From NCBI GenBank assembly GCA_026391355.1, contig JAPLDH010000047.1:62001-126000 (forward strand): a stretch of DNA of 64,000 nucleotides, written 5' to 3'. Below the pieces are notes generated by a model. The model saw only the letters and a program-made list of their open reading frames with translations, was not told the origin of the DNA and did not search any database. Each line of letters begins with the position of its first letter. Within the stretch, counting starts at the first letter, position 1. The stretch is from Bacteroidota bacterium. Its GTDB lineage: Bacteria > Bacteroidota > Bacteroidia > Bacteroidales > FEN-979. Positions 27,694 to 37,608 of the stretch are shown piece by piece. The position numbers and the translations under genes were made by a program.

Positions 27694-28323
27694 TCAGCCA
27701 GATTTCCTGACAACTCCTGGTTTTGCCGGAGTGACCTCTTTGACAACAAAATCCTTCCTATTAAAAGTCACCAGGATCCAGATGATAACCATGAAAAGCA
27801 ATGACGGGGCTGTTGGGTTTATATAGGAATTGAAAAAGTGTTCTATAAAGCTCTTCCGCGATTCAGAAAAGTCATACAGCATAAGCCAGGGTTTTTCTAT
27901 ACAGATATGTTGAATATAAATCCATTCCTTGAAAATAATTAATCCCGAGACAAGGATAAATCCAATAAGGAACGAAATTACCATTCGTTTCCATTTTACC
28001 GGAGAGGCAAGAATAAGTGAAAATAGAAGGACGGTCGGGAGGTAGCCAAAATGGCGGGTATTTACCTCATAAATTGCACAATGGGCTGTTCCATCCGGTT
28101 TGACCTGCGTATAATTTCCAACATAAAGTCTTGTGATGTAAGGTTTATCTTTTGATGAGAGTTTTACAAATCCGTTTTGGTGAAACCGTTGAAAAATCAA
28201 CCCACTTGATTTACGAAAAAGGTTCCCATATAGTTCATCATAAAAAGAAAACGATATCGAGAACAAAATGTAGATGACAATTGCTTTTACAAGAAAAAGA
28301 ACAATTGTTTTAGTGCGGAACAT
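27694..28323 (-). CDS. Membrane protein paired with the exosortase
   Basis: A 209-residue protein with about four membrane segments: near the N-terminus (IVLFLVKAIVIYILFSISF), then YLPTVLLFSLILAS, MVISFLIGFILVSGLII and PSLLFMVIIWILV. Between the first and second lies a 90-residue extracytoplasmic domain. I do not recognise the family. It starts inside the last 14 bases of the exosortase gene, so the two are translationally coupled and probably work together. The longer form starting at 28464 overlaps the exosortase extensively and is rejected. Confidence 0.75.
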   Translation of the reverse strand: MFRTKTIVLFLVKAIVIYILFSISFSFYDELYGNLFRKSSGLIFQRFHQNGFVKLSSKDKPYITRLYVGNYTQVKPDGTAHCAIYEVNTRHFGYLPTVLLFSLILASPVKWKRMVISFLIGFILVSGLIIFKEWIYIQHICIEKPWLMLYDFSESRKSFIEHFFNSYINPTAPSLLFMVIIWILVTFNRKDFVVKEVTPAKPGVVRKSG

Positions 28324-28888
28324 GACCTTTGTCTTTATATGCCCAGCGTATCCAGAATATCCAGAGTGCAATTGCAAAAAGAATAAAAAGCGCCTGCCAG
28401 ATTTCCACGTGCATGATCTGAAAAAGTTTCGGAGCATAAATTCCTGTAAGAAAAAGGGATACAATCCTTACCAGGTTGAGCAGGAACAGTACTACATTAC
28501 CTGCAAGGAAACCAATCAGTTTGAGTTTCCAACTGGCCGGATATGATAGTAATGCTGCAGTAAATAAGGCCATTCCCTCTATGGCATCACAACCCTTTGC
28601 AATGCTGATGGTAAATCGCGGGGAGGAGATCACCGTACCGGATACCTGTGTATGCTGTCCGAAGAGATTGAGCAGGAAATTGGATAAATGACCATATGCA
28701 GAGATGATGAAAAACCCTATACCTGTATAATAACTGCTCTCATAGAACCAATAAAACAATACGATGATCAGTGCAAAACCAAAAACAAAGAAAAGCACTG
28801 GTTTCTTTTGAAGCCATTGCATCCTGAACTTTGCAGGCCAGGTTGCTTTTGGCTTGTTCTTTCGTTTTTTATCTATCTTGTAGGCCAA
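28310..28888 (-). CDS. Exosortase/archaeosortase-family transpeptidase
   Basis: A 192-residue polytopic protein with five to six membrane segments. The three catalytic residues of the exosortase family are visible: C100 in SIAKGCDAIEGMALF, R141 in NLVRIVSLFLTG and H160 in QIMHVEIWQALFI. Exosortases cut and transfer proteins bearing a short C-terminal sorting tail. I cannot place it in a named subfamily. The start is probably TTG 28888 (LAYKIDKK), with ATG 28822 as the alternative. No protein with a recognisable PEP-CTERM-like tail is present in the window. Confidence 0.83.
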   Translation of the reverse strand: MAYKIDKKRKNKPKATWPAKFRMQWLQKKPVLFFVFGFALIIVLFYWFYESSYYTGIGFFIISAYGHLSNFLLNLFGQHTQVSGTVISSPRFTISIAKGCDAIEGMALFTAALLSYPASWKLKLIGFLAGNVVLFLLNLVRIVSLFLTGIYAPKLFQIMHVEIWQALFILFAIALWIFWIRWAYKDKGHVPH

Positions 28889-28950
28889 AGGAATTTACGA
28901 TTTACGAATGAAAATTCAACTGCGACTTGTGTTTGATATACGGTAATACG

Positions 28951-31900
28951 TTATTTCATCAGTTCCTTGACAGCCGCCTCAATCTGCTGATCATGGCCGG
29001 ATGTGAGCACATCAGGTGCGTTGCGGACCTTGATATCCGGTTCAAGCTGGTTGTTTTCGCAGAACCTTCCATCGGGCATACGCCATCCACCCATCGGGAT
29101 CCCAAAAACCAGTGACGGATCGATCTGGCTTTCCCACCATACGAAAGTACCTGTACCTGGTACGGGCATCCCAAGGGTTTTTCCTATATTTTTGAGTTTA
29201 TAGGCAACAGGGAAAAGATGTGCATCGGAATAATTACATTCTCCCATCAGGACGATGGAAGGTTTTACCCATTTGTCGCTTGGTTCCGAGCCTACATACT
29301 GTCCGTGAGGAATGATATCAATGTATTTCTTCCCGCTCAGGAAATCGGAGAGTTGTTCGTGAATGTTCCCACCGCCGTTGAACCGGGTATCAATGATCAG
29401 CGCTTTCTTTTCAAAATTACGCCCGAGGGCTTCTTCGAAAACGATGCGCATGCTCTCATCGTCCATTGACCTGACATGGATATAGCCAATCATGCCACCT
29501 GAAAGATCATCCACCTGCTTACGACAGTTCTTTACCCAGCGTTTGTAAAGCAGTTCACCTGCTTCCCCGCCGGAGATTGGCTTCATACTTTCTTCCCAAC
29601 GGGTATCAGCAGAAGGATCATAAACCGAAAGCAGGGTCAGTTTCCCGACTTTACGGTTTAGCAGACTATAGAAGTCTGAAGAGTCAGTAATCGGCTGTCC
29701 ATCGATCTTCTCAAGGATATTCCCGGTTTTGATTTTGGAAGTGGCCTTATCTAAAGGTCCTCCTTCGATGATCTCTGCGATCTTTAACCCATTGCCTGTA
29801 AAGCTGTAATCATAGAAAAGACCCAGGTCGGCAGTTTGATCCATATTGGGTCGGGACGTCCAATAATAGCAACCTGTGTGCGACGCATTCATCTCTCCCA
29901 GCAATTCACTCATCATCTCTGCAAAATCGAAGTTATTGTTAATATATGGCAGGAATTTTTGATAGGTTTTGTAGTAAAAATCCCAATCAACACCCTGCAA
30001 ATCCACCACATAAAATTTCTCTTTCATCAACCGCCAGCAATGGTCGAAAATATATTTCCTTTCATTGGCAGGATGGAGTAATATTTCACCACTTGTTTTC
30101 AACGGCTCAGTCTTTCCATTTTCCACTTCAACTTTCATCGGTTTACCATCGGCAAGAACAAAAATAAACTTACCATCTGCAGAAAGTTCCATACCTGCGC
30201 TTTTCGCTCCAAGCTTGGCAAAAAGCTTCGTTTCCTTGGTGCGTAATTCGGTAACCCACAAATCATTGTCCTTTTCGAAACTGGTCAGGTAAAATAGTTT
30301 CTCACAATCCTTTGAAAGCAACCAGTCACTGGCGGGTGAAGTGTGTGTGGTCAGTTTGAGCCTCCGCTCTGTAAGGTTGTCCCAGTCAATCTTAACAGCA
30401 ACCTTTATACTATCCTTTGACGATTTTCCGGCAGTATCTGCCTTTTCCTTCTTGCCGGCTTTCGTCTTTTCTTCGGCTTTCTTTTTATCTTTTTCCAGTT
30501 TTTCTTCCTGTTCCTTCACCAATGCGAGTTCTTCTTTGGAAAGTTTGAACCTGTCGAAAGCTGCTTTCGTAAAGAACATTCCAAAGACATCATCGCTGGT
30601 CAGGTTGCCGCCTTGCTGACGTGTTCCTTCGCGGTCACATCCCCAGATCATCATTTTCCCGTCCATCGACCATTTTGGGCCAAAATCGTCATAACCGCTG
30701 AGGGTAAGATTATGGATCTCTCCCTTACCGTCAGATGAAACCAGTCCTACTTCAGGAGAAAAGATCCTCTCTTTAAATGCATATTGAACAAGGAACCATT
30801 TACTGTCGGGCGACCATTGATAATACTGATCCCCGTCAGCATATGAATAATTTACCTCAGCCGGCATAATGGTACGGATCTTTTTATCAGCAAGATTGAT
30901 CACTTTCAGAATGACACGGTTTTCAAGATATGATATCTCTTTGCCATCAGGTGAATAAGAGGGTTGGAATTCTTCTGCATCTGTCGCTACAACGGTTTCC
31001 TCTTTCAACAGGGTGGATGCATAAAAGTAAGGCTCTTCCTTACGGACAATCGATGTTGTATAAACATTCCAGTTATTATTTGCTTCTGCCGCATAAACCA
31101 ACGATCGTCCGTCAGGACTGAAGCTCACCGACCTTTCCTGCCATGGAGTGTTGGTGATACGTTTTGTAATACCGCCATCGACACTGCTTACAAAGATTTC
31201 TCCGCGGAAAACATATGCGAATTCCTTTCCATTCGGAGAAAGGTGCAATTCTGTGAATCCTTCATTCACCGGAACGATCTTTTCCTGGGTGCTGCGTCCG
31301 TCGGCTGCAATCCGGATATTTACTTTTTCAGGCTCTCCTCCCGGTCGAAGAATATAAATCTCTCCATCACATGTAAAACAAAGCGTATTATTTTTTGAAT
31401 GGGTGAGAAACCTCACGGGTTGCTTTGTAAAATGGGTAAGCGCAATGGACTTTGCCGTATCCGTTATGGAGCTTTTAAAAACATTGAAGGAGCCGTTTTG
31501 CTCGCTTAAATAATAGAAATCCTTGTCGTTGGAATCGAACACTCCATTCCTGTCTTCACCTTTGAAATGGGTAAGCTGGGTATATTGTTTGGTTTTAAAG
31601 TCATACATCCAGACATCGCGGGTAACGGCGGATGTATGATGTTTCCGCCAATCGCTTTCATAGCCTTTTATGTCATGGAAGATCAGTTTATCGCCTGCAG
31701 TATTGACATTTGCGTCAATTGCCGGTGTGGGGAGCACCTGTGAAACTTTTCCACCTCCGGCCGGGACACTGTACAATTCGCCCATAAGAGAGAGGGGAAA
31801 TTGTGCATTTGTGACCACATCCTGCCGGTAGGCAGAAAATAACACATTTTTATCGTCTGCTGTAAATCCTGTAGGGATCTCCCTCCCTGAATGGAATGTG

Positions 31901-32208
31901 AGTCGTTTTGCTTCACCACCATTCACCGACATGACAAATACATCAAAATTGCCCATCCTGTCTGACGCAAATGCAATGGTTTTACCATCATGACTCCAAA
32001 CGGGAGCATATTCATAGGATTCTGTCATCGTGATTGGGATTGCAGTTCCACCGGAAGCCGGCACTGACCAGATATCTCCTTTATAAGAGAAAAGAATTGT
32101 TCTGCCATCGGGTGAAATGGATGCATATCTTAACCAGAGCGGATTTTCCTGGCAAAAAGCTGATGAAACCGCAAACATCAGCAGTGTAATAGTGATAAGT
32201 TTTTTCAT
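28951..32208 (-). CDS. Tricorn-like S41-family protease
   Basis: A 1085-residue exported protein (signal MKKLITITLLMFAVSSAFC). Residues 25-560 carry two TolB/WD40-like beta-propellers (WLRYASISPDGRTILFSYKG, APVWSHDGKTIAFAS). A Lys/Glu-rich linker at about 570-610 is followed by a PDZ domain near 830-890. The C-terminal S41 core has ALIIDTRFNGGGNIHEQL and VLMGECNYSDAHLFPVAYK, in which the Ser before Asp is the expected nucleophile. This domain order matches Tricorn protease homologs that degrade peptides. It probably acts in the periplasm. Confidence 0.9.
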   Translation of the reverse strand: MKKLITITLLMFAVSSAFCQENPLWLRYASISPDGRTILFSYKGDIWSVPASGGTAIPITMTESYEYAPVWSHDGKTIAFASDRMGNFDVFVMSVNGGEAKRLTFHSGREIPTGFTADDKNVLFSAYRQDVVTNAQFPLSLMGELYSVPAGGGKVSQVLPTPAIDANVNTAGDKLIFHDIKGYESDWRKHHTSAVTRDVWMYDFKTKQYTQLTHFKGEDRNGVFDSNDKDFYYLSEQNGSFNVFKSSITDTAKSIALTHFTKQPVRFLTHSKNNTLCFTCDGEIYILRPGGEPEKVNIRIAADGRSTQEKIVPVNEGFTELHLSPNGKEFAYVFRGEIFVSSVDGGITKRITNTPWQERSVSFSPDGRSLVYAAEANNNWNVYTTSIVRKEEPYFYASTLLKEETVVATDAEEFQPSYSPDGKEISYLENRVILKVINLADKKIRTIMPAEVNYSYADGDQYYQWSPDSKWFLVQYAFKERIFSPEVGLVSSDGKGEIHNLTLSGYDDFGPKWSMDGKMMIWGCDREGTRQQGGNLTSDDVFGMFFTKAAFDRFKLSKEELALVKEQEEKLEKDKKKAEEKTKAGKKEKADTAGKSSKDSIKVAVKIDWDNLTERRLKLTTHTSPASDWLLSKDCEKLFYLTSFEKDNDLWVTELRTKETKLFAKLGAKSAGMELSADGKFIFVLADGKPMKVEVENGKTEPLKTSGEILLHPANERKYIFDHCWRLMKEKFYVVDLQGVDWDFYYKTYQKFLPYINNNFDFAEMMSELLGEMNASHTGCYYWTSRPNMDQTADLGLFYDYSFTGNGLKIAEIIEGGPLDKATSKIKTGNILEKIDGQPITDSSDFYSLLNRKVGKLTLLSVYDPSADTRWEESMKPISGGEAGELLYKRWVKNCRKQVDDLSGGMIGYIHVRSMDDESMRIVFEEALGRNFEKKALIIDTRFNGGGNIHEQLSDFLSGKKYIDIIPHGQYVGSEPSDKWVKPSIVLMGECNYSDAHLFPVAYKLKNIGKTLGMPVPGTGTFVWWESQIDPSLVFGIPMGGWRMPDGRFCENNQLEPDIKVRNAPDVLTSGHDQQIEAAVKELMK

Positions 32209-32387
32209 AGATAAAACTATTGTTTGGGTTATTGTTTACAATTCAGGCAATAATAAAATACTTAAAATTTCCAGGATTGTTACAAAGGAACGAAAATATA
32301 ATTACTTCATGTAATTGAATCAAATATATTTTTCTTTGAAGTTTTGTAACCTCAGCCTGATTTACTATTTTAATGTGAGAATTTTTG

Positions 32388-32395
32388 TAACTTTG
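32388..32395 (+). promoter_or_regulatory. Candidate -7 element (TAACTTTG) for the heparinase-like gene
   Basis: TAACTTTG lies 17 bases before the ATG at 32412. A TTTA 23 bases upstream may act as the -33 box. Confidence 0.5.
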
Positions 32396-32411
32396 GTGGA
32401 GAAATGGACAG

Positions 32412-35084
32412 ATGAAAAAAATATGCAGGAGTGGATCTTTCATTCTTATCGTGTTCTTTCCTTTATATCTTTTCTCCCAGGGAAGTTGGAATCCCCCGGG
32501 GGCCAATCTCAGTTCCCCGCGTATTTTGCTGGATAGTGCGGATATCCCGCTTGTCAGGGCTACCCTTACAGATCCTGAGATCCTTTCCTTGTATGGTTCG
32601 GTATGGCAAAATGCACACAGTAACCCACCGGCAGGCAACGCTACGGATGGTGACCGGATAACCCGCGCTATGATTGCCAAAGAAGCTGCTTTTATCGTGC
32701 TCATGGACAGAAAATTCGATCAAGGTAATATTGTCCCATTGCCGGCAGAAGAAAAGGATTCACTGATCAGTTTATCAAAAGGACTTCTCCAGGATATGAA
32801 TACAGAAGTGGGGTACCAATCGGGATGGACATTTTATAACTCATGGCAGCACCGGTCAAAGGAACTGATCACCTGCCTCATTGCCTATGATCTTCTGCTG
32901 GGTGCAGGTCTTTCCGGCTTACAGTTGCAGCAATCCAGGGATTCCCTGATCAATTTCACCACTCATTTGTATCAAAGGGCGATGGCAACCTATACTGTGT
33001 TTTTTATCCAGTTGAAATTTTTTTCTTACCAGGTTAACAATCATAGCATCATGGCTTCATCGGCATTAGGCCTTTCAGCGGTTCTTTTCAATGACCACGA
33101 AGATACAGATACCGATCGCCAGCCGCTGAACTGGATCAATGCGGGCTTATGGAACCTGGATAATACATTATGGGTGGAAAATGGCAGTTATCCGAGGGTT
33201 TCAGAACCTGATACACTGGCAGGGTATGCAGAAGGTCCCGATTATTTTGAATATGCCTTCCAGAATGCCTTCCCATTTATCCGTGCGATGGGAAATTTTT
33301 TACCGAATGGGAGCTATCCTGTTACTTTCAACGGGGAGACACGGGAAATCCCCAATCCATGGTACGATTCAAGGTATGACAGGTTATATGACTGGTTAAA
33401 CAAGATCCGGATGCCTGATGGCAGCCTGCCTGCCATACATGACAGCAGGATCGGTTTCGGGACGGTGATTGCAGCATTATCCGGAAAACCAAAATACAAC
33501 CGGGTCAACCCGGGCTTTACGGCTGATGATCCTTTCATCCGCACTCAGTATATTGCAACCCGCGTGGTGCACGGAACCATTGATGACAGCCTGTTCCAGG
33601 CATTACCTGCAGCCGGGAGCGTGGTATTCCGGTCTTCATGGGATACGAATGCAGTTTATCTGCATTTTATTGGCAAGCATGGCATTGCATTGACGGGAGC
33701 AAAGTCGCATCACCAGGGCGACGCCACGAGTTTCTCACTCTCTGCTTACGGCAGGTTGCTGGCTGTTGATCCCGGTTATGCAGGAGCCTCACAAAGCAAT
33801 ATCATCAATAAAGCTTCTGACCATAATCTTTTACTTGTAAATGGCTATGGACCCCAGCCCCCAATGGGTGAAACGGTGAATACCCAAACCAACACGTCAT
33901 TTATTGAAAACTTTTTTCATACTCCTTTGCTGGATTATGGTGAGGTGAGATCCTCCTACCTTGGAGTTGACATTATCCGCAAAACTTTGTTTATCCGTTC
34001 AAAATATTTTTTTCTGACAGATTTTCTTTCTTCACCCTATAAATTCGATTATACTTTTCAATTACACGGCAATGGATTGCTGAACAGTGATCCGGGCAGT
34101 CAGGAAGGTGCATTCATTCCGGATACCCTGAACAAAAAATGTTACTATCAAAGGGATTCTGTCACTCTGCTTGCACAGATCATATCAGGAAGTGATTCAA
34201 CAACTTGTCATTATGAACTGGATAGCCTCTCTGGACCGATGGATATTTTTCGACATTATTCCAAATTCCTGGTGACACAAAAGAATATTGATACCACACT
34301 CTTTCTCACTACTTTATTTCCTTACACTTCTGTTGTGCCCCTCGAATTACCTGTAATTACTTCAGCTTCGGCAGTGGCTTGCAGGATTACTGACAGCGAT
34401 TGGCACGACTTTATTTTTTGTACGACAGGTAGGAAAGCAATTATGGTTCCAGCCGATTCATCCGGTCTTTCTGAATCATTGTACGGTAACGGGAAGGTCA
34501 ATTTCTTTTCAGAGACTCCTGCCAAACGATTCTCTTCAGCCTATATCCAGGCAGGAGATACACTCCTGTCAGGCCGGCAACCGGTCATCATTGCAAATAA
34601 AAAGCTGGATGTTGCATTTGAAAACTGCGGAACCGGTTGGGCAGGGTTTGTTTCTGACAGCGGCGTGGTCTGTTTCTTCACGGAAACTCCGGTACATGCG
34701 GTGAAGGGGCACATTACCGGCATTCAGTATGACCAGGTCAAAAAACTTGCCTGTGTAATCTTTTCTGAAAAGGGAAATTTTATGTTGGCTGCAGGAGAGG
34801 GGCTTGATGATAAACGCGAGGGTATTGAAAGTTTACAAATAAAAGTATTTCCCAACCCTTCCATGGATGGAGTCTTTACCGTCAATATTGAAAACCGGAA
34901 AGGAAGCCAGGTTTTCATTTGCGTTTTCGACCTTTCGGGCAGACAGTTGCCTGAAATTCCCGGAAGTGTACTACAGGGTAATTCCTCCTTTAAAATAGAT
35001 CTTAATAACAAGCCGGCAGGATGTTATATCCTTCATATTTGTTATTCAACCGGAGAACAGGAAGTTCTCCTTATGAAGTTGTAG
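32412..35084 (+). CDS. Heparinase II/III-like exported protein with T9SS sorting domain
   Basis: An 890-residue protein with a signal peptide (SGSFILIVFFPLYLFSQG). An alpha-helical toroid-like N-terminal half (PRILLDSADIPLVRATL, AYDLLLGAG) leads to a beta-sandwich of the heparinase II/III type, recognisable by GAKSHHQGDATSFSLSAYG and LLAVDPGYAG near residues 430-455. The last 80 residues are a T9SS type A sorting domain (VFPNPSMDGVFTVNI, PAGCYILHICYS). It is most likely a cell-surface or secreted polysaccharide lyase; the polysaccharide is unknown. No SusC/SusD pair is nearby. Confidence 0.82.
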   Translation: MKKICRSGSFILIVFFPLYLFSQGSWNPPGANLSSPRILLDSADIPLVRATLTDPEILSLYGSVWQNAHSNPPAGNATDGDRITRAMIAKEAAFIVLMDRKFDQGNIVPLPAEEKDSLISLSKGLLQDMNTEVGYQSGWTFYNSWQHRSKELITCLIAYDLLLGAGLSGLQLQQSRDSLINFTTHLYQRAMATYTVFFIQLKFFSYQVNNHSIMASSALGLSAVLFNDHEDTDTDRQPLNWINAGLWNLDNTLWVENGSYPRVSEPDTLAGYAEGPDYFEYAFQNAFPFIRAMGNFLPNGSYPVTFNGETREIPNPWYDSRYDRLYDWLNKIRMPDGSLPAIHDSRIGFGTVIAALSGKPKYNRVNPGFTADDPFIRTQYIATRVVHGTIDDSLFQALPAAGSVVFRSSWDTNAVYLHFIGKHGIALTGAKSHHQGDATSFSLSAYGRLLAVDPGYAGASQSNIINKASDHNLLLVNGYGPQPPMGETVNTQTNTSFIENFFHTPLLDYGEVRSSYLGVDIIRKTLFIRSKYFFLTDFLSSPYKFDYTFQLHGNGLLNSDPGSQEGAFIPDTLNKKCYYQRDSVTLLAQIISGSDSTTCHYELDSLSGPMDIFRHYSKFLVTQKNIDTTLFLTTLFPYTSVVPLELPVITSASAVACRITDSDWHDFIFCTTGRKAIMVPADSSGLSESLYGNGKVNFFSETPAKRFSSAYIQAGDTLLSGRQPVIIANKKLDVAFENCGTGWAGFVSDSGVVCFFTETPVHAVKGHITGIQYDQVKKLACVIFSEKGNFMLAAGEGLDDKREGIESLQIKVFPNPSMDGVFTVNIENRKGSQVFICVFDLSGRQLPEIPGSVLQGNSSFKIDLNNKPAGCYILHICYSTGEQEVLLMKL

Positions 35085-35131
35085 CGGACAAATGGCAGAA
35101 TGATAACCCTTATAATGGTTGGGGTCCGATG

Positions 35132-36673
35132 TTACTTTGCGTAGCTGATTGCCCGGGTTTCACGGATCACAGTGATCTTGATCTGTCCGGGATAGGTCAT
35201 ATTGGACTGGATCTTGCGCGAAAGGTCATAGGCTAGCTGGTTGGCTTCGGTGTCGGTCACTTTATCAGCGCCAACGATAACACGGAGTTCCCGACCTGCC
35301 TGGATGGCGTACGTTTTTACGACACCGGGGTAAGAGAGCGCCAGTTCTTCGAGATGTTTCAGCCGTTCGATATAGGCATCGACAACTTCCCTGCGAGCTC
35401 CGGGACGTGCACCTGAAATAGCATCACAAATCTGCACAATCGGGGAGATCAGGTTATCCATTTCGATCTCGTCATGATGTGCACCGATGGCATTGCAGAT
35501 CTCAGGTTTCTCCTTGAATTTCTCGGCAGTTTTCATTCCCAGGATGGCATGTGGGAGTTCAGGCTCTGTGTCGGGCACTTTGCCAATATCATGCAGCAAT
35601 CCTGCACGTTTTGCTTTTTTGGGATTCAACCCGAGCTCGGCTGACATAGTGGCGCAAAGTTTTGCCACTTCGATAGAATGTTGAAGGAGGTTCTGACCAT
35701 ATGAAGAGCGGTATTTCATTTTTCCGATTATGCGGATCAGTTCATGGTGCAAATTGTGAATCCCCAGGTCCATACTGACCCTTTTACCCGTTTCTACGAT
35801 CTCCTGTTCAATCTGTTTCCGGGTTTTTGCGACCACCTCTTCGATACGGGCAGGATGGATCCTGCCATCGGTCACCAGTTTATGTAGTGAGAGTCGTGCT
35901 ATTTCCCTTCGTACCGGGTCGAATCCGGAAAGGATGATGGCGTCAGGGGAATCATCAATGATGATCTCAATGCCCGTTAGCGATTCAAGAGTGCGGATGT
36001 TTCGCCCTTCACGGCCGATAATCCTTCCTTTTACCTCTTCATTTTCAATGTTGAAAACCGAAACTGTATTTTCAATTGCATGTTCACTCGCTGTGCGTTG
36101 GATTGTTTCAATGATGATCTTCTTGGCTTCGGTGTTTGCCGTGATCCTGGCTTCGTCGATGATGTCCTTTATATGTACAAGGGCTTCAGACTTAGCCTCC
36201 TCTTTGAGGGTTTCAATCAATTGTGCTTTCGCTTCATTTGCAGAGAGGTTACTGATCGCTTCAAGTTTTTCAACCTGGATCTTTATTGATTTCTCAAGGT
36301 CTGTCTGCTTTTTTCCGACGATATCTGCCTGTGTTTGAAGGTTTTGCCTGATTGCAACAAGTTCTTTCTGCTTTTTTTGCAGATCTTCGATTTTCTGGCT
36401 AAAGGCTGTCTCTTTTTGCTTTAAACGGTTGTCATTTTTGGAGAGTTCTTCATTCTTTTCATGAACGAATTTTTCGTGTTCACTTTTAAGTTGTAAAAAT
36501 TTTTCCTTTGCCTGTAATATCTTTTCTTTCTTGATGACTTCGGCTTTTTCCATAGCTTCTTTCAGGATCATGTCCCGTTTACGATCCATTGCTTTTCGCA
36601 GGATCGTACCGGTTATAAGTCCGCCGATAACTATGCCGCTTATACCAATAATCAATACCATTAAGATGTCCAT
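35132..36673 (-). CDS. rny: Ribonuclease Y
   Basis: A 513-residue membrane-anchored endoribonuclease that starts mRNA decay. The start at 36673 gives [20 protein letters not shown] as the membrane anchor. Residues 30-170 are a long Lys/Glu-rich coiled coil. The KH domain shows [19 protein letters not shown], and the HD domain carries [17 protein letters not shown] and [11 protein letters not shown]. The family end [19 protein letters not shown] is complete. A 12-codon upstream extension is rejected because it overlaps the RNA terminator region. Confidence 0.96.
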   Translation of the reverse strand: MDILMVLIIGISGIVIGGLITGTILRKAMDRKRDMILKEAMEKAEVIKKEKILQAKEKFLQLKSEHEKFVHEKNEELSKNDNRLKQKETAFSQKIEDLQKKQKELVAIRQNLQTQADIVGKKQTDLEKSIKIQVEKLEAISNLSANEAKAQLIETLKEEAKSEALVHIKDIIDEARITANTEAKKIIIETIQRTASEHAIENTVSVFNIENEEVKGRIIGREGRNIRTLESLTGIEIIIDDSPDAIILSGFDPVRREIARLSLHKLVTDGRIHPARIEEVVAKTRKQIEQEIVETGKRVSMDLGIHNLHHELIRIIGKMKYRSSYGQNLLQHSIEVAKLCATMSAELGLNPKKAKRAGLLHDIGKVPDTEPELPHAILGMKTAEKFKEKPEICNAIGAHHDEIEMDNLISPIVQICDAISGARPGARREVVDAYIERLKHLEELALSYPGVVKTYAIQAGRELRVIVGADKVTDTEANQLAYDLSRKIQSNMTYPGQIKITVIRETRAISYAK

Positions 36674-36696
36674 CTTGTCGAGATTATATGTTAAAC

Positions 36697-36892
36697 AAAA
36701 AACCCGCACTAATCCAGGAGGTTATGTAAACCCCTTTACGAAATGGATAGGACGGCCAAACTTTTCGAACTTCCACTGTTCCGGTGATTAACCGGATTCC
36801 CGGTAAACCGGGTGAGGCCTGTCCTACGAGTTGTGAGCTTTGTCCTAATGTTTGTCATGTTGAGTTTACAAACAGGTATGGATCAATGCGGG
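36697..36892 (-). ncRNA. ssrS: Candidate 6S RNA (ssrS)
   Basis: A region of about 196 bases between zapA and rny folds into one long rod on either strand. The closing stem is 36703-36708 (CCCGCA) with 36887-36892 (TGCGGG). ATCCA/TGGAT and GTAAAC/GTTTAC follow, then a large unpaired central bubble, then TAGGAC-GGCC with GGCC-T-GTCCTA and a terminal hairpin with CCGG pairs. On the minus strand the closing stem is followed by TTTTTTG, an intrinsic terminator, so the RNA is read with zapA and rny. A long rod with a central bubble next to zapA is characteristic of 6S RNA, which binds RNA polymerase. Exact ends are inferred. Confidence 0.68.
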
Positions 36893-36919
36893 TAACCCTT
36901 AATAATTATTCAAAGAACG

Positions 36920-37219
36920 TTATGCAGATGGAACATTTAGAAATTCAGTCAAAGCATTATCCAACTTGTATAATTCCCTTTCAAGATGATCTTCCTTTTC
37001 AATATTCTTACGCTCATTTTGAATATAACCGGTTGTAAATTCAAGCGCTACCATGGCTAACAGGTCCTGTTTATCTTTATAGGCGTAATTATTAGAATAC
37101 TCCTTTATCCTTTTATCAATCATTTTCACCGCATTCCTGAACACCTCCTCGTGGCTTCTTTCGATGACAAGCCTGTATGTTCTGTCGGCAATTGTGATTG
37201 AAATAGAAAACTCATCCAT
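36920..37219 (-). CDS. zapA: Cell division protein ZapA
   Basis: A 99-residue FtsZ-ring stabiliser. The N-terminal beta domain reads FSISITIADRTYRLVIERSH and EEVFRNAVKMIDKRIKEY. A coiled-coil C-terminal half follows (LLAMVALEFTTGYIQNERKN, LERELYKLDNALTEFL). It acts as a dimer or tetramer crosslinking FtsZ filaments. It follows a coiled-coil gene by 21 bases and precedes the 6S RNA candidate and rny. Confidence 0.85.
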   Translation of the reverse strand: MDEFSISITIADRTYRLVIERSHEEVFRNAVKMIDKRIKEYSNNYAYKDKQDLLAMVALEFTTGYIQNERKNIEKEDHLERELYKLDNALTEFLNVPSA

Positions 37220-37240
37220 ATGCTTTTGCCAAGAATTTCG

Positions 37241-37528
37241 TTACGTGTTCAATAGTCCCATGCACTTATCGATTTCCCGCACAAGTTCATTAATTTTACT
37301 TTTTGCCTCTGAGGCTCCTTCTTTCTTCTCTATTGTTTTAGTAAGTCTTAGTATTCTGATCTTTTCTTCTAACTGGTTTATTTTCGTTTTTTGTTGACTG
37401 TTGATTTGAATAAACTCCGCAATCTCATTGTTGCTTATCCTAAGTTTTTCCTCTAATTCCTGTTGTTGACCCATCAACCTTTTCATCTTCTCCTCAAGAG
37501 AGGTCAGCAACAAAGATACGTTCGACAT
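37241..37528 (-). CDS. Small coiled-coil protein upstream of zapA (ZapB-like position)
   Basis: A 95-residue protein that is almost entirely heptad-like: LLTSLEEKMKRLMGQQQELE, LRISNNEIAEFIQ, QKTKINQLEEKIRIL, INELVREIDKCMGLL. No catalytic motif is present. It is the first gene of a run with zapA and has its own TATCTTTG box. By size and context it could be a ZapA partner like ZapB, but sequence alone cannot prove that. Confidence 0.75.
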   Translation of the reverse strand: MSNVSLLLTSLEEKMKRLMGQQQELEEKLRISNNEIAEFIQINSQQKTKINQLEEKIRILRLTKTIEKKEGASEAKSKINELVREIDKCMGLLNT

Positions 37529-37552
37529 TTGTACCTGGAGGTATTAGCTATG

Positions 37553-37560
37553 CAAAGATA
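37553..37560 (-). promoter_or_regulatory. Candidate -7 element for the coiled-coil/zapA operon
   Basis: On the minus strand this is TATCTTTG, 24 bases before the coiled-coil gene start. Confidence 0.5.
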
Positions 37561-37608
37561 ATCATTTCGATAAATTTCAATAAGAAAATGTTTTCCTCTT
37601 AACTTGCA

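Noticed and set aside
28274-28546. 90-codon plus-strand frame opposite the exosortase gene
   Set aside because: Antisense to the catalytic region of a clear exosortase; no features of its own.
31683-31922. Alternative small frame inside the Tricorn-like gene
   Set aside because: It is an out-of-frame segment of the propeller-coding region.
36784-37038. 84-codon plus-strand frame across the 6S/zapA region
   Set aside because: It overlaps the rod-like RNA and zapA antisense and shows no domain.
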